DNA of 64,000 nt from CAMCXE01 sp036520615 (GCA_036520615.1 DATDJI010000027.1:1-64000); one strand, 5' to 3'; positions 35,287 through 44,334 are shown, counted from the first letter of the stretch. The notes: generated by a model not told the origin, from the letters alone. Translations and numbers: made by a program.

Positions 35287-35793
35287 ATGCGTATTACAAA
35301 AGTAATTTCTCTTGCTGCATTATTGTTGGCTGCACCTTGTGCTCTGGCCGGAAAGGTTGCCGTGCTGAATATAGAAGGGGCAGTGTTGCAAACTGAAACG
35401 GCAAAAAAAGCTGAAAAAGCGCTGCAATCTCGCGCTGATTACGCAGCTTTAGTGGCAAAAGCGGAATCGTTAAAAGCGGAATTTGAAACGCTGGCAAAAG
35501 ATGAAAAAGCTAAAAGCGAAACCTGGCCTGCCGATAAAAAACAAGAAACTAAAAAGAAGTTAAAAACATTAAATGATGATTACCAAGAAGCGGTTAAGAA
35601 AATTCAAGGTGAACAGCAAAAAGTGGTAATGGGCATCATGCAGGACATGCAGCCTAAATTAAAAGGAGCGATCGATGAAATTGTCGCCGCAGAAAAAATT
35701 GATGTAATTGTTAAAAGTCAGGCAGCTTTTTGGGCGGACCCTGCAGCGGACATTACAACTAAAGTGACCGAAAAACTTAACAAAGCTAAATAA
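35287..35793 (+). CDS. skp: Periplasmic chaperone Skp/OmpH
   Basis: Periplasmic holdase for unfolded outer-membrane proteins, 168 residues. Signal peptide (LAALLLAAPCALAG), then a Lys/Glu/Ala-rich helical tentacle domain (about residues 45-110: KAEKALQSRADYAALVAKAE and KKETKKKLKTLNDD-like stretches) and a short C-terminal beta part (EKIDVIVKSQAAFW). ATG 35287 is chosen because GGAG lies 6 nt upstream; an in-frame TTG four codons earlier overlaps that site. It lies between bamA and lpxD as in E. coli. Confidence 0.94.
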   Translation: MRITKVISLAALLLAAPCALAGKVAVLNIEGAVLQTETAKKAEKALQSRADYAALVAKAESLKAEFETLAKDEKAKSETWPADKKQETKKKLKTLNDDYQEAVKKIQGEQQKVVMGIMQDMQPKLKGAIDEIVAAEKIDVIVKSQAAFWADPAADITTKVTEKLNKAK

Positions 35794-35794
35794 C

Positions 35795-36826
35795 ATGAGC
35801 GTGCCCACAGCATTTACGCTTCAGGCTTTAGCTGATTATTTAGGTGGGCGCTGCATTGGCGATGGCACTCTAAGTATTAGCCGGATTGCGCCGCTTGATA
35901 CAGCAGGTACCGGTGACTTGTCGTTTGTGGCTAAGCCTGCACTTGCTAAGTTGCTATCTAATGCTCAGGCCAGCGCCTATATTGTCGGGCCGGAGTTGGC
36001 TGATCGTATTGCCAATGGCATTGAAATCAAAGAGCCCTATGTTGCCTACGCGAAGGTAAGCACGTTATTCGAACTATGCCCGAGTATTGCTCGAGGAGTT
36101 CATCCGATGGCCTGTGTGGATCCTAGTGCAGTGCTGGCCGAGGATGTAGCCATTGGCCCCTTTTGTTTTATAGGCGCAGATGCTCAGATTGGCAGTGGCG
36201 TGCAATTGGCGTCAGGCGTACATGTAGGCGCGCGCAGCAGTATAGGCGAGGGGAGTTATCTATTTCCCCATGTAGTGATTTATCACGATGTGTCGATAGG
36301 TAAACGCGTGCGTATACATGCGAATACGACAATTGGCTCAGATGGTTTTGGTTTTGCGCCCAGCGCTAATGGTTGGCAGAAAATCCATCAGTTAGGCGGG
36401 GTAGTGGTAGGTGACGATGTAGAAATCGGCGCGAATACCAGTATTGATCGCGGTGCGTTGGAAGCTACCGAAATAGCCGCGGGGGTCATTATTGATAACC
36501 AGGTACATATTGCCCATAACGTAAAAATTGGCGCGCAGACTGCAATAGCAGGTTGCGTGGGTATTGCAGGTTCCGCAGTCATCGGTGCGCATTGCACGAT
36601 GGGCGGGTTTGTCGCAATTAGCGGCCATGTGGAAATCGCTGATCATGTTCACTTTAACGGTGCAAGCGTGGTAACCAAATCTATTTCTGAGGCTGGTCAC
36701 TACTCATCCGGGGTACCGCTGCAAGAAGTAAAAGAATGGCGACGTAATGCGGTACGTTTTTCCCAATTGGATTCTTGGGTCGAGCGCATCAAAGCATTAG
36801 AGCACCCTAATAACGTAAAAATTTGA
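35795..36826 (+). CDS. lpxD: UDP-3-O-(3-hydroxyacyl)glucosamine N-acyltransferase
   Basis: Third enzyme of lipid A synthesis, 343 residues, trimeric left-handed beta-helix. The N-terminal uridine-binding domain (LADYLGGRCIGDG...) precedes many hexapeptide repeats (IGPFCFIGADAQIGSGVQL and IGANTSIDRGALEATEI), with the catalytic His region IDNQVHIAHNVKIG. A C-terminal helix ends with WVERIKALEH. One base separates it from skp, and fabZ follows. Confidence 0.98.
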   Translation: MSVPTAFTLQALADYLGGRCIGDGTLSISRIAPLDTAGTGDLSFVAKPALAKLLSNAQASAYIVGPELADRIANGIEIKEPYVAYAKVSTLFELCPSIARGVHPMACVDPSAVLAEDVAIGPFCFIGADAQIGSGVQLASGVHVGARSSIGEGSYLFPHVVIYHDVSIGKRVRIHANTTIGSDGFGFAPSANGWQKIHQLGGVVVGDDVEIGANTSIDRGALEATEIAAGVIIDNQVHIAHNVKIGAQTAIAGCVGIAGSAVIGAHCTMGGFVAISGHVEIADHVHFNGASVVTKSISEAGHYSSGVPLQEVKEWRRNAVRFSQLDSWVERIKALEHPNNVKI

Positions 36827-36844
36827 TTGGCAGAGGCAGTTCCT

Positions 36845-37291
36845 ATGATGGACATTTTAGAGATTCGCAAATATTTACCTCACCGCTATCCGTTTTTGTT
36901 TATTGATCGCGTGGTGGAGTTAACAATTGGCGAGTCCATTGTGGCCTATAAAAATATCACAATAAATGAAGGTATTTTTGAAGGGCATTTTCCAAATTTT
37001 CCGGTTTTTCCAGGCGTATTAATTTTAGAAGCTATGGCCCAGGCTTGCGGTGTACTAGGATTTAAAACTATGGATAAAACACCCGAAGATGGCTCAATTT
37101 ATCTTTATGCGGGTGCCGACGATGTGCGGTTTAAGCGTCAAGTAGTGCCCGGCGATCAACTTTATTTAGAAGCCAAAATCCTCGGTGAAAAACGCGGCAT
37201 CTGGAAATTTGAATGCAAAGCAAAAGTTGATGGGCACTTGGCCGCATCTGCAACTATCATGTGTGCTGATCGCACCGTTACCAATAATTAA
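36845..37291 (+). CDS. fabZ: 3-hydroxyacyl-ACP dehydratase FabZ
   Basis: Hot-dog fold dehydratase of fatty acid elongation, 148 residues. Motifs: LPHRYPFLFIDRV, the catalytic His in EGHFPNFPVFPGVL and the Glu in LEAMAQACG, and DDVRFKRQVVPGD. ATG 36845 is chosen with GAGG about 8 nt upstream; the frame also runs from TTG 36827, directly after lpxD. Balances 3-hydroxyacyl-ACP between lipid A and phospholipid synthesis, hence its place among the lpx genes. Confidence 0.97.
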   Translation: MMDILEIRKYLPHRYPFLFIDRVVELTIGESIVAYKNITINEGIFEGHFPNFPVFPGVLILEAMAQACGVLGFKTMDKTPEDGSIYLYAGADDVRFKRQVVPGDQLYLEAKILGEKRGIWKFECKAKVDGHLAASATIMCADRTVTNN

Positions 37292-37305
37292 ATTGAGGCA
37301 TAGGC

Positions 37306-38076
37306 TTGATACATCCCACCGCCATTATCGATCCCACCGCTCGCATAGCCGAGGGGGTATCTATTGGCCCATGGACGTTTATCGGCCCCGAAGTTGAAAT
37401 AGGCGCTGGATGCCGGATTGAATCCCACGTAGTGATAAAAGGCCCAACGCTCATCGGGCAGAATAATCGAGTATTTCAATTCAGTACGTTAGGCGAGGAT
37501 ACTCCGGATCTTAAATATCGCGGCGAGCCCACAACACTTACAATCGGTGACAATAATATTTTCCGCGAGGGAGTCACTATCCATCGCGGCACGGTGCAAG
37601 ATCGTGGCGATACGCTAATCGGCAATAACAACTTGTTAATGGCCTATGTGCATGTCGGCCACGACAGCGTCGTAGGTAATAATTGTATTCTGGTAAATAA
37701 CGCCGCTTTAGCAGGTCATGTGGTTGTAAACGATTGGGCAATTCTAGGCGGTTACACCCTCGTACATCAATTTTGCCACGTGGGTCAACATGCGTTCACA
37801 GGCATGGGCAGCGCAGTGGGCAAAGATATTCCCGCTTATGTAATGGTAACCGGCGCGCCCGCTCAGGCCCGCAGCATTAACATGGAAGGCTTAAAACGCC
37901 GCGGTTTTAGCAAAGAGGATATTGCAGTGTTAAATAAAGCCTTCAAAACTGTCTATCGCCGAGGCCTTACGTTGGATGACGCGTTGCTAGAGCTGCAGCC
38001 GCTATTATCTGAATGCGCGCAACTAGGCCCGTTTATTCAATCCCTTGAGAACTCCTCGCGTGGTATCGTCCGTTAA
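37306..38076 (+). CDS. lpxA: UDP-N-acetylglucosamine acyltransferase
   Basis: First enzyme of lipid A synthesis, 256 residues. Hexapeptide beta-helix (IHPTAIIDPTARIAEGVSIG at the start), catalytic His region LMAYVHVGHDSVVGN, AILGGYTLVHQFCHVG, and the C-terminal helical part NMEGLKRRGFSKEDI. The start is TTG 37306, directly at the conserved IHPTAII; TTGAGG lies about 10 nt upstream. Its 3' end is within the possible 5' extension of lpxB. Confidence 0.97.
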   Translation: MIHPTAIIDPTARIAEGVSIGPWTFIGPEVEIGAGCRIESHVVIKGPTLIGQNNRVFQFSTLGEDTPDLKYRGEPTTLTIGDNNIFREGVTIHRGTVQDRGDTLIGNNNLLMAYVHVGHDSVVGNNCILVNNAALAGHVVVNDWAILGGYTLVHQFCHVGQHAFTGMGSAVGKDIPAYVMVTGAPAQARSINMEGLKRRGFSKEDIAVLNKAFKTVYRRGLTLDDALLELQPLLSECAQLGPFIQSLENSSRGIVR

Positions 38077-38092
38077 TATTGCCGCCAAGCCC

Positions 38093-39229
38093 ATGCGTAT
38101 CGGCATGGTGGCGGGAGAAGAGTCGGGCGATATTCTCGGTGCCGGTTTAATCATCTATTTAAAACGTCGCTATCCCGATGCAATTTTCGAAGGCATCGGC
38201 GGAACCCGCATGATTGACGAGGGGTTTAAAAGTTTTTTCCCTCAGGATCGCCTAGCGGTTATGGGCTTTGCCGAACCTCTAAAGCGTCTGCCTGAACTGT
38301 TGCGTATGCGCAAAACCCTGGCTGATTATTTTGTGCAAAAACTACCGGATATTTTTATCGGTATTGATTCCCCGGATTTTAATTTGCATTTAGAGATGAT
38401 TCTGCGCAATCAGGGCATTAGAGTTGCGCATTATGTGAGTCCGTCAGTTTGGGCTTGGCGGCAAGGGCGCATTAAAAAAATTAAAGCCGCCGTCGATTTA
38501 ATGTTGACGCTCTTTCCGTTTGAAAATGCTATTTACGACAGTCACCAAATTAAATCTGTCTGCGTTGGGCATCCGCTGGCCGATAGCATCCCTATAGATG
38601 ATCAAACCCTTATTGCACGACACGCTTTAGGTATTGCTCCTGAAGCTCGGGTGTTGGCTGTTCTGCCGGGCAGCCGGCAGGCGGAGGTCGAGCGTTTAGG
38701 GCCGGTGTTTTTTGATGTGGCGAGACAGTTGGTGGCTGCTAACCCAGAATTGATTGTGTTGTGTCCGGCTGCTAACACCAAACGTATGGAACAGCTTCAG
38801 GAATTGCTTGCCCTTGGGGATCTTAAAGTGCAATTGCATCTTGGCAATTCCCAGCAACTGATGGCGGCGTCCGATGCAGTATTGATGGCTTCAGGCACAA
38901 CGAGCCTTGAGGCCATGTTATTAAAAAAGCCTATGGTGATCGCCTATAAAGTCGCACCGCTAAGTTATTGGATATACAAACGATTGGTCAAAGTTGACAT
39001 GATTGGGCTGCCTAACTTGCTCGCCGGTGAAAAAATTGTGCCTGAGTTCATACAAGATGCGGCAACCACTGACAAATTATGTCAGGCAGTTGGTGAATTA
39101 CTGTACGATTCCAGTTCCTATGAGCGGCAGAAAGAAGCTTTTTTGCGCTTGCATTTGAGTTTGCGCCGCGACGCAAATCAACAAGCGGCCAATGCCATTC
39201 AGAATTTAATCGAGACGTCCGTTATATGA
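38093..39229 (+). CDS. lpxB: Lipid A disaccharide synthase
   Basis: Peripheral membrane glycosyltransferase of 378 residues condensing UDP-2,3-diacylglucosamine and lipid X (E. coli LpxB 382). Motifs: MVAGEESGDILGAGLI at the N-terminus, GIDSPDFNL, HYVSPSVWAWRQGRI, VLPGSRQAEVERL and MASGTTSLEAMLLKKPMV. The start is uncertain: ATG 38093 gives the expected length, while GTG 38060 and TTG 38045, overlapping lpxA, are in frame. The stop TGA overlaps the ATG of rnhB (ATGA). Confidence 0.97.
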   Translation: MRIGMVAGEESGDILGAGLIIYLKRRYPDAIFEGIGGTRMIDEGFKSFFPQDRLAVMGFAEPLKRLPELLRMRKTLADYFVQKLPDIFIGIDSPDFNLHLEMILRNQGIRVAHYVSPSVWAWRQGRIKKIKAAVDLMLTLFPFENAIYDSHQIKSVCVGHPLADSIPIDDQTLIARHALGIAPEARVLAVLPGSRQAEVERLGPVFFDVARQLVAANPELIVLCPAANTKRMEQLQELLALGDLKVQLHLGNSQQLMAASDAVLMASGTTSLEAMLLKKPMVIAYKVAPLSYWIYKRLVKVDMIGLPNLLAGEKIVPEFIQDAATTDKLCQAVGELLYDSSSYERQKEAFLRLHLSLRRDANQQAANAIQNLIETSVI

Positions 39230-39786
39230 TGTTAATTGCCGGTGTAGATGAAGCCGGGCGTGGCCCATTGGCCGGGGACGTGGTGGCGGCTGCCGTAATT
39301 TTGGATCCCTCTAAACCCATTCGCGGCTTGGCCGATTCTAAAAAACTGAGTGAAAAACGCCGTGAACAGCTGTTTGCCGAAATAATTGACAAGGCTCGCG
39401 CCTACGCGGTTGCACGCTCCAGTCCGTCAGAAATTGATCAAATCAATATTCTTAACGCCAGTTTACTGGCTATGCACCGCGCCGTTGATGGACTTGGCCT
39501 AGTTCCGGACGAAGTACTTGTAGATGGTAACCGCCTACCTAAATGGACTTATAACTCTCGCGCCATTATTGGGGGCGACGGCAGTGTCGAACAAATTAGC
39601 GCTGCGTCCATATTAGCCAAGGTAACACGCGATCGTGAGCTGTTGGTTCTGGACCAAGCCTACCCCGGTTATGGGTTCGCAGAGCATAAGGGATACCCCA
39701 CTAAGTCCCATATCGAAGCCTTAGCCAGGTTAGGTATCTCTCCTGTGCACCGCTTGTCCTATGGGCCCGTTAAAAAGTTGCTTTAG
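39226..39786 (+). CDS. rnhB: Ribonuclease HII
   Basis: Removes RNA from RNA-DNA hybrids and misincorporated ribonucleotides, 186 residues. Motifs: IAGVDEAGRGPLAGDVVAAAV with the catalytic Asp-Glu pair, LADSKKLSEKRRE, DEVLVDGNRLP, and SAASILAKVTRDREL. It starts inside the lpxB stop codon (4-nt overlap). In many relatives dnaE and accA follow; here they do not. Confidence 0.97.
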   Translation: MMLIAGVDEAGRGPLAGDVVAAAVILDPSKPIRGLADSKKLSEKRREQLFAEIIDKARAYAVARSSPSEIDQINILNASLLAMHRAVDGLGLVPDEVLVDGNRLPKWTYNSRAIIGGDGSVEQISAASILAKVTRDRELLVLDQAYPGYGFAEHKGYPTKSHIEALARLGISPVHRLSYGPVKKLL

Positions 39787-39894
39787 CACCTACCGTTTGT
39801 CGCACCATCTTGAAATGCGCGCATTGCGGCACAAAATTAGCTATACATAAAATATCAGTGGTAGACAGTGCAAGTCGCTGTTGGGGTTATCTGG

Positions 39895-40443
39895 ATGTTA
39901 GCTAATATTTTTAATAGTGCCGAGGTATGGCATCCCTGGATAGGCGGTTATTACGCCTGGTTAAAATCTTTTTATCATTTCGAACCGGTATTTCGCGGTG
40001 GGTTTATTCAGCACCCTAAGGAAATCCCGGTCACGTTATTATCGACCACTTCCAGTGATTCGCCGCTAGGCGAGAATAAATCAGCGGCATTTGAAGCCTG
40101 TGAAAATGCGAAGCCTGCTGAAGAAAAAGAGGCCGGCATTTGTTTCTGGACCGCAGAGAAGCCCAAAGTGCAAGATTCAGTGGTATTGGGAATTGAGCTC
40201 GATAATAGTCGTTTTGTCGGCCGAGGCAGCGTAGTTCGCGTCCAGCCAGAAAACAATGGCAATTGGGTATGTGTAAAGATAAATCCCGAGGATGCGTTTG
40301 CCATCCGGATGGCTGAGCAGCTATGCCAGATTGAACATTATCGCTTGGATAATAAACAGTATTTAGACCGTAATATGTCTCCCGATGAAGCAGCGCAAGA
40401 ATGGATCTCTAAGTACGCAGCGATATTTTCCGCGCACATTTAA
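39895..40443 (+). CDS. Degenerate PilZ-like domain protein
   Basis: Protein of about 182 residues, function unknown. The C-terminal part RMAEQLCQIEHYRLD...SPDEAAQEWISKYAAIFS matches the tail of Pseudomonas PilZ-domain proteins, and GGFIQHPKEIPVTL matches the domain start. The c-di-GMP motif RxxxR is damaged: the second Arg is Gln in FIQHP. The (D/N)xSxxG motif is only vaguely present (SSDSPLG). An N-terminal aromatic-rich piece of about 35 residues (WHPWIGGYYAWLKSFYHFEP) is unlike PilZ. The start is uncertain (ATG 39895 or GTG 39868). It probably does not bind c-di-GMP in the usual way (inference). Confidence 0.6.
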   Translation: MLANIFNSAEVWHPWIGGYYAWLKSFYHFEPVFRGGFIQHPKEIPVTLLSTTSSDSPLGENKSAAFEACENAKPAEEKEAGICFWTAEKPKVQDSVVLGIELDNSRFVGRGSVVRVQPENNGNWVCVKINPEDAFAIRMAEQLCQIEHYRLDNKQYLDRNMSPDEAAQEWISKYAAIFSAHI

Positions 40444-40556
40444 ATTCTAAAACCTAACGCAAAAAACTCGGCCATAAAGGCAACGCAAGATAAAGAAAAT
40501 TGCAGTTAAATGGTTTAAATATTCATTTCGATTTTGCTACACGCACTTCCATGTTA

Positions 40557-42443
40557 TTAATCCTGAGCGCTCAATCGCTCCAGATCGTCTTGGTGGCCCA
40601 GCCAAGATTCTTCGCATCCAATTAATTCCTCACGATATCTTTGTACCTCCTGCGCTAAGCGTTGCGCTTTTTGAGGATCTGTTTGATAAAGCGTCGGTTC
40701 TGCTAGCGCGGTTTCCTTCTCTTCTATTTGTTTTTGCAGCTGATCCATTTTTTTCTCCATGCTGCGGATCGCTTGGGTAATAGGCTTTAATTGTTCGCGA
40801 CGGGCCGCAGCACTCTGCCGATTTTCTTTTTTGGTGGGCTCCGTTGCATCGAGTTTTAATTGCGGCGAATCCTCAGCAGCAGATTTTCGCTCGGTGATTA
40901 GCCACTGGTGGTAATCTTCTAAATCGCCTTCAAAAGCTGCAACTTTACCGTCAGCAACTAACCAAAACTCATCTAACGTGTTGCGCAATAAGTGACGATC
41001 GTGTGAAACCACTACAATAGCGCCTTCAAATGTTGAAAGCGCGTCGTTTAATGCTTGCCTTACCTCCAAATCCAAATGGTTTGTTGGCTCATCAAGTAAT
41101 AATAAATTGGGTTTTTGCCAAGCGACAATTGCCAGAGCTAAACGGGCTTTTTCACCACCTGAAAAATGCTCGATATTCTCTAGCGCCCGCTCACCAATAA
41201 ATCCAAAACCACCTAAAAAATTGCGAATACTCTGCTCGCTCGCTTTCGGCGACAAACGCTGTAAATGCAGCGCGGCACTGGCGTGAATATCCAGTGCTTC
41301 AAGTTGATGTTGGGCAAAATAACCAATACGTAAATGCGGGCTTTCAGTTCTCTCTCCGGCTAATAATGGCAAGGCTCTGGCCAAAGATTTCAGCAGTGTG
41401 GATTTGCCCGCACCATTATGCCCAAGCAGGCCGATGCGGCTCGTACCAAAAAGCGACGCTTGAACCTTCGTCACTACGGGCTGCTGATAGCCTAATGAGG
41501 CATCGGCCAAGGATAAAAGTGTTTGGATTTCTCGCTCCGGATTTGGAAAGCGAAAACTAAATACAGAATCAATATGCGCAGGGGCTAATTTTTCCATGCG
41601 CTCCAACTCTTTTAAGCGGCTTTGCGCTTGTTTAGCTTTGCTCGCTTTCGCACGAAAACGCCGCACGAAATCTTCGATTTCTGACATGCGTTCTTGTTGT
41701 TTTGAAAACGCAATGTTCTGTTGAGCTAAGCGATCAGCCTTTTGACGTTCAAATGCAGAATAATTGCCACTATAACTAATTAATTGCTGCCCCTCAAAAC
41801 TTGCGATGGCGCCAATGCAATTGTCTAAAAAATCCCGGTCATGGGAAATAATTAGCAGTGTGCCTTTAAATGCTTGCAGCCAGGCTTCTAGCCAAAAAGT
41901 AGCGTCTAGATCCAGGTGATTCGTAGGCTCGTCCAGTAGCAATAAATCGCTGCGGCACATAAGCGCTTGCGCCAAATTCAAGCGTATCCGCCAACCGCCG
42001 GAAAAATCACTCACGCTGCGCTGTTCGTCGCCAGATTTAAAGCCGAGGCCCGATAATAATCGCGCTGCACGGGCAGCGGCTGTATATCCGTCGATAGTTT
42101 CGAATTGCTGGTAGAGACCCGCTAATTGCGCACCGTCGTCACAGCTGGCGATGGCGTTTTCTATCTGCCGGTATTCGTGATCGCCATCGAGAATAAAGTC
42201 CAGAGCAGTGCGGTCCGAACTCGCCACTTCCTGAGCCATGTGCGCTAAGCGCCAGTCTTTAGGAATTTTAACCTCACCGCTGTCGGCGTGTAGTTGACCG
42301 AGCAGAAGTTTAAATAGGCTCGATTTTCCGCTGCCATTGACACCAATCAAGCCCCATTTTTGGCCGGGGAAAATAGTGAGATTCGCGTTGTTTAAAAGAG
42401 TTTTGGTGCCTAGCTGGAGGCCAAGGTTTTGCAGCTGAATCAT
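40557..42443 (-). CDS. yheS: ABC-F family ATPase YheS
   Basis: Soluble ABC-F ATPase of 628 residues; family members act on the ribosome E site. Two ATP-binding domains are present: Walker A GVNGSGKSS and GHNGAGKST, signatures FSGGWRIRLNLAQAL and FSGGEKARLALAI, and two LLLLDEPTNHLDL Walker B segments. The arm/linker region FRAKASKAKQAQSRLKELERME lies between them and a charged coiled-coil tail at about 530-628. The sequence, including FILDGDHEYRQIE, closely follows E. coli YheS rather than EttA or Uup. ATG 42443 opens the conserved MIQLQNL; an ATG 12 nt earlier is possible. Confidence 0.95.
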   Translation of the reverse strand: MIQLQNLGLQLGTKTLLNNANLTIFPGQKWGLIGVNGSGKSSLFKLLLGQLHADSGEVKIPKDWRLAHMAQEVASSDRTALDFILDGDHEYRQIENAIASCDDGAQLAGLYQQFETIDGYTAAARAARLLSGLGFKSGDEQRSVSDFSGGWRIRLNLAQALMCRSDLLLLDEPTNHLDLDATFWLEAWLQAFKGTLLIISHDRDFLDNCIGAIASFEGQQLISYSGNYSAFERQKADRLAQQNIAFSKQQERMSEIEDFVRRFRAKASKAKQAQSRLKELERMEKLAPAHIDSVFSFRFPNPEREIQTLLSLADASLGYQQPVVTKVQASLFGTSRIGLLGHNGAGKSTLLKSLARALPLLAGERTESPHLRIGYFAQHQLEALDIHASAALHLQRLSPKASEQSIRNFLGGFGFIGERALENIEHFSGGEKARLALAIVAWQKPNLLLLDEPTNHLDLEVRQALNDALSTFEGAIVVVSHDRHLLRNTLDEFWLVADGKVAAFEGDLEDYHQWLITERKSAAEDSPQLKLDATEPTKKENRQSAAARREQLKPITQAIRSMEKKMDQLQKQIEEKETALAEPTLYQTDPQKAQRLAQEVQRYREELIGCEESWLGHQDDLERLSAQD

Positions 42444-42724
42444 GACGTATCGCAACAGATAAAGGGCTAGTGAAAAAAGCTTCAGGGTACACTAAACCTT
42501 TATTATTTTCGCTCCTGGGAGAAAATGGTCGAAAGCCAGGTGCATAGTCGAAGGAGTTTTGAGTAATTGGCAGGCAGACTATTTTGTGTGCACATCTGCC
42601 ATTAGCATTGACCGATTACCCGTCGATTGCATATGGGGAACCCGCGAGCCTGCTGTTTGTAAGCGGTTTTTGAAAATAGGGGTATGCGTGAAAATCGCAA
42701 ATGTTTGCAGTGATAATAATTATT

Positions 42725-43636
42725 TCAAAGATTTTTTTTTGTTTCCCGCCATTTTTTTAGCGCGAGTTGAGTTGCCCCCCCCAAACGTTTTACCGATTGA
42801 TTTAATGCTTGAACTTCATCGCGGGGCTGATAGGAAGAGGGCGGTGAATTATTAAAAAACCCGGTGCTTAGGGATAATTCTTGAGTAGCGCGATTAAGCT
42901 TGCTTAGCGGTTTTGTTATCCAGAAATGTACGCAGAGCAAACACAAAATTAGCGTGCTGGCAATTAAACACATTTCCAATGGGCCAATTAATTTATCTAT
43001 ATCTTCCCAGAGAGGACGAGCAGGAATTGAAACGCTAATTATTCCTGCTAAATCACCTTCTTTAAAGCCAAACCCGTTTTTGCTGCCATAGCGTTTGAGC
43101 ACATCTTCTGGAGCATTGGCGGTATCGCCGTGACATTTAATGCAATTAGCTGAATGGTAAATCGGCTTGGCATAGCGGTAAGCCCCATCATAAACGCCGG
43201 TAAACTCTGTTAAATGCCCTTTGTTAATTGCTTGCAGAGCGCGCATTTCAAAACCGTCAGGCGCGTTGTTCGGGTTCATTACATTTTCAGATGTCATGCG
43301 AAATTTAGTTGGCGATGTAGAGTGCATTACAACATCGGCAAATTCGCGTTGGGCAAGTGCGGGATTTTTACTGAAAAAAACCACCCGTTGTGCCAGGTCG
43401 CCGTCACCTAGGTGGTATTCCTCGCGGCTTAAATAACTGTCCGAATTATTTGCTTTTATCCAAACGCGTCCCGAATTAGCAACCCAGGAGCCAAATGCTT
43501 CGACATTTGCAACTACTGTTTGGGCTTGAGCGCGCAGTTCTTGACGATGCAGTTTTTCACCAATATAAAAATAGGCTAGTGCATTTAGCCCCAATATTAC
43601 CGCCATCATAAAGAAGAATTTGAATTTTAATGACAC
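42725..43636 (-). CDS. DUF3365 heme-binding membrane sensor with HAMP
   Basis: Membrane protein of 303 residues. TM1 is at about 8-26. The periplasmic DUF3365 (Tll0287-like) domain contains a c-type heme motif NCIKCHGD near residue 165-170 and the typical TRPTGN-like MTSENVMNPNNAPDGFE. TM2 is at about 218-240, followed by a HAMP domain (ITKPLSKLNRATQELS) and a short tail (LALKKWRETKKNL). There is no kinase, cyclase or MCP output, so it must signal through a partner if it signals at all. No heme-related genes are nearby. The end lies in A-rich tracts on the minus strand, but the length fits other DUF3365-HAMP proteins. Confidence 0.88.
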   Translation of the reverse strand: MSLKFKFFFMMAVILGLNALAYFYIGEKLHRQELRAQAQTVVANVEAFGSWVANSGRVWIKANNSDSYLSREEYHLGDGDLAQRVVFFSKNPALAQREFADVVMHSTSPTKFRMTSENVMNPNNAPDGFEMRALQAINKGHLTEFTGVYDGAYRYAKPIYHSANCIKCHGDTANAPEDVLKRYGSKNGFGFKEGDLAGIISVSIPARPLWEDIDKLIGPLEMCLIASTLILCLLCVHFWITKPLSKLNRATQELSLSTGFFNNSPPSSYQPRDEVQALNQSVKRLGGATQLALKKWRETKKNL

Positions 43637-44280
43637 CTTATGTTCTCCCGGCCGAGGGTTGCCAGCGTGGTCGGCACTAATCTCAATTTAGTCAGTGAAT
43701 TGCTATTTTATAAACTCCTGTCCTTATTTGTTTGGTTTGCTCGCGCGCTTATAAAACGTTGGTTGGCTAATTATAGGTGCAGTTTGCCGATCTACGCCGG
43801 AACCTAGCTACGGAACTGCGAGCTAGTCCAGCAAATATTTAATCCAGTCATCGTTTTGCGTAGGTGATTAAGCTGCAGGCGGTGCCCGGTAGATTCCAAG
43901 CTGAAGTTATCGAAGTAGCGAGCAGTGCACTGCGCTTAGTCAGCTCGTCAAGTTGTATAACAAATTTTCTCTAGTTAGCCTAACACCTTAAGCCGAGCGG
44001 ATTTTCAACATTGTATTTTTGCTTAAGGAAGCTTTGAAAAATGTAGGCAGCGAAGCACTGGCTAGGCAAATTCTCCAAAAAAAAGCGGAGTTTATATTTA
44101 GTAAATTTTTGGAAAAATTAACGCCAGAGCAAGTAAGGTAATTTTCAGAGCTTCTTTGGTAAATGGGGGCTACAACTTGAAGGACGAATCAAGCCAAATT
44201 GTTTTTAATGGTTTAGAGTTTTTTGTGGGTTTGAGTATTTTTATTCGAAAGAATTGCCGCCGATAAAATTTTGTCGGGCG
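43637..44280. other. Gene-poor region downstream of clpX
   Basis: About 640 nt where lon is found in many relatives. It contains only a possible 40-codon remnant (44019-44141). No promoter, repeat or RNA could be assigned. Confidence 0.5.
44019..44141 (+). other. Possible 40-codon gene remnant
   Basis: From TTG 44019 the frame encodes a protein-like, helix-rich peptide (ALKNVGSEALARQILQKK, then FLEKLTPEQVR before TAA). No ribosome binding site is seen. It looks like the C-terminus of a lost gene; the family is not recognised. Confidence 0.25.
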
Positions 44281-44303
44281 TAAAAAAGGCCCCGTCGGGC
44301 CTG
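44281..44303 (-). terminator. Terminator of clpX
   Basis: AGGCCC-CGTC-GGGCCT with six A on the left, which read as a T run on the minus strand, about 30 nt after the clpX stop. Confidence 0.85.
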
Positions 44304-44334
44304 TTTTAGCATCATCATGTAGTTGACGTGAGAA

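Noticed and set aside
39433..39450. TTGATCAAATCAA inside rnhB resembles an FNR/ANR box.
   Set aside because: The half-sites are 3 nt apart instead of 4, and the site lies inside a coding region.
42725..42770. Frameshift in the A tracts at the end of the DUF3365 gene hiding an output domain.
   Set aside because: The alternative frame stays open for about 35 codons but shows no domain, and the present length fits the family.
42559..42855. A 98-codon + strand frame opposite the 3' end of the DUF3365 gene.
   Set aside because: It overlaps a well-supported gene in antisense, has no ribosome binding site and no family resemblance.
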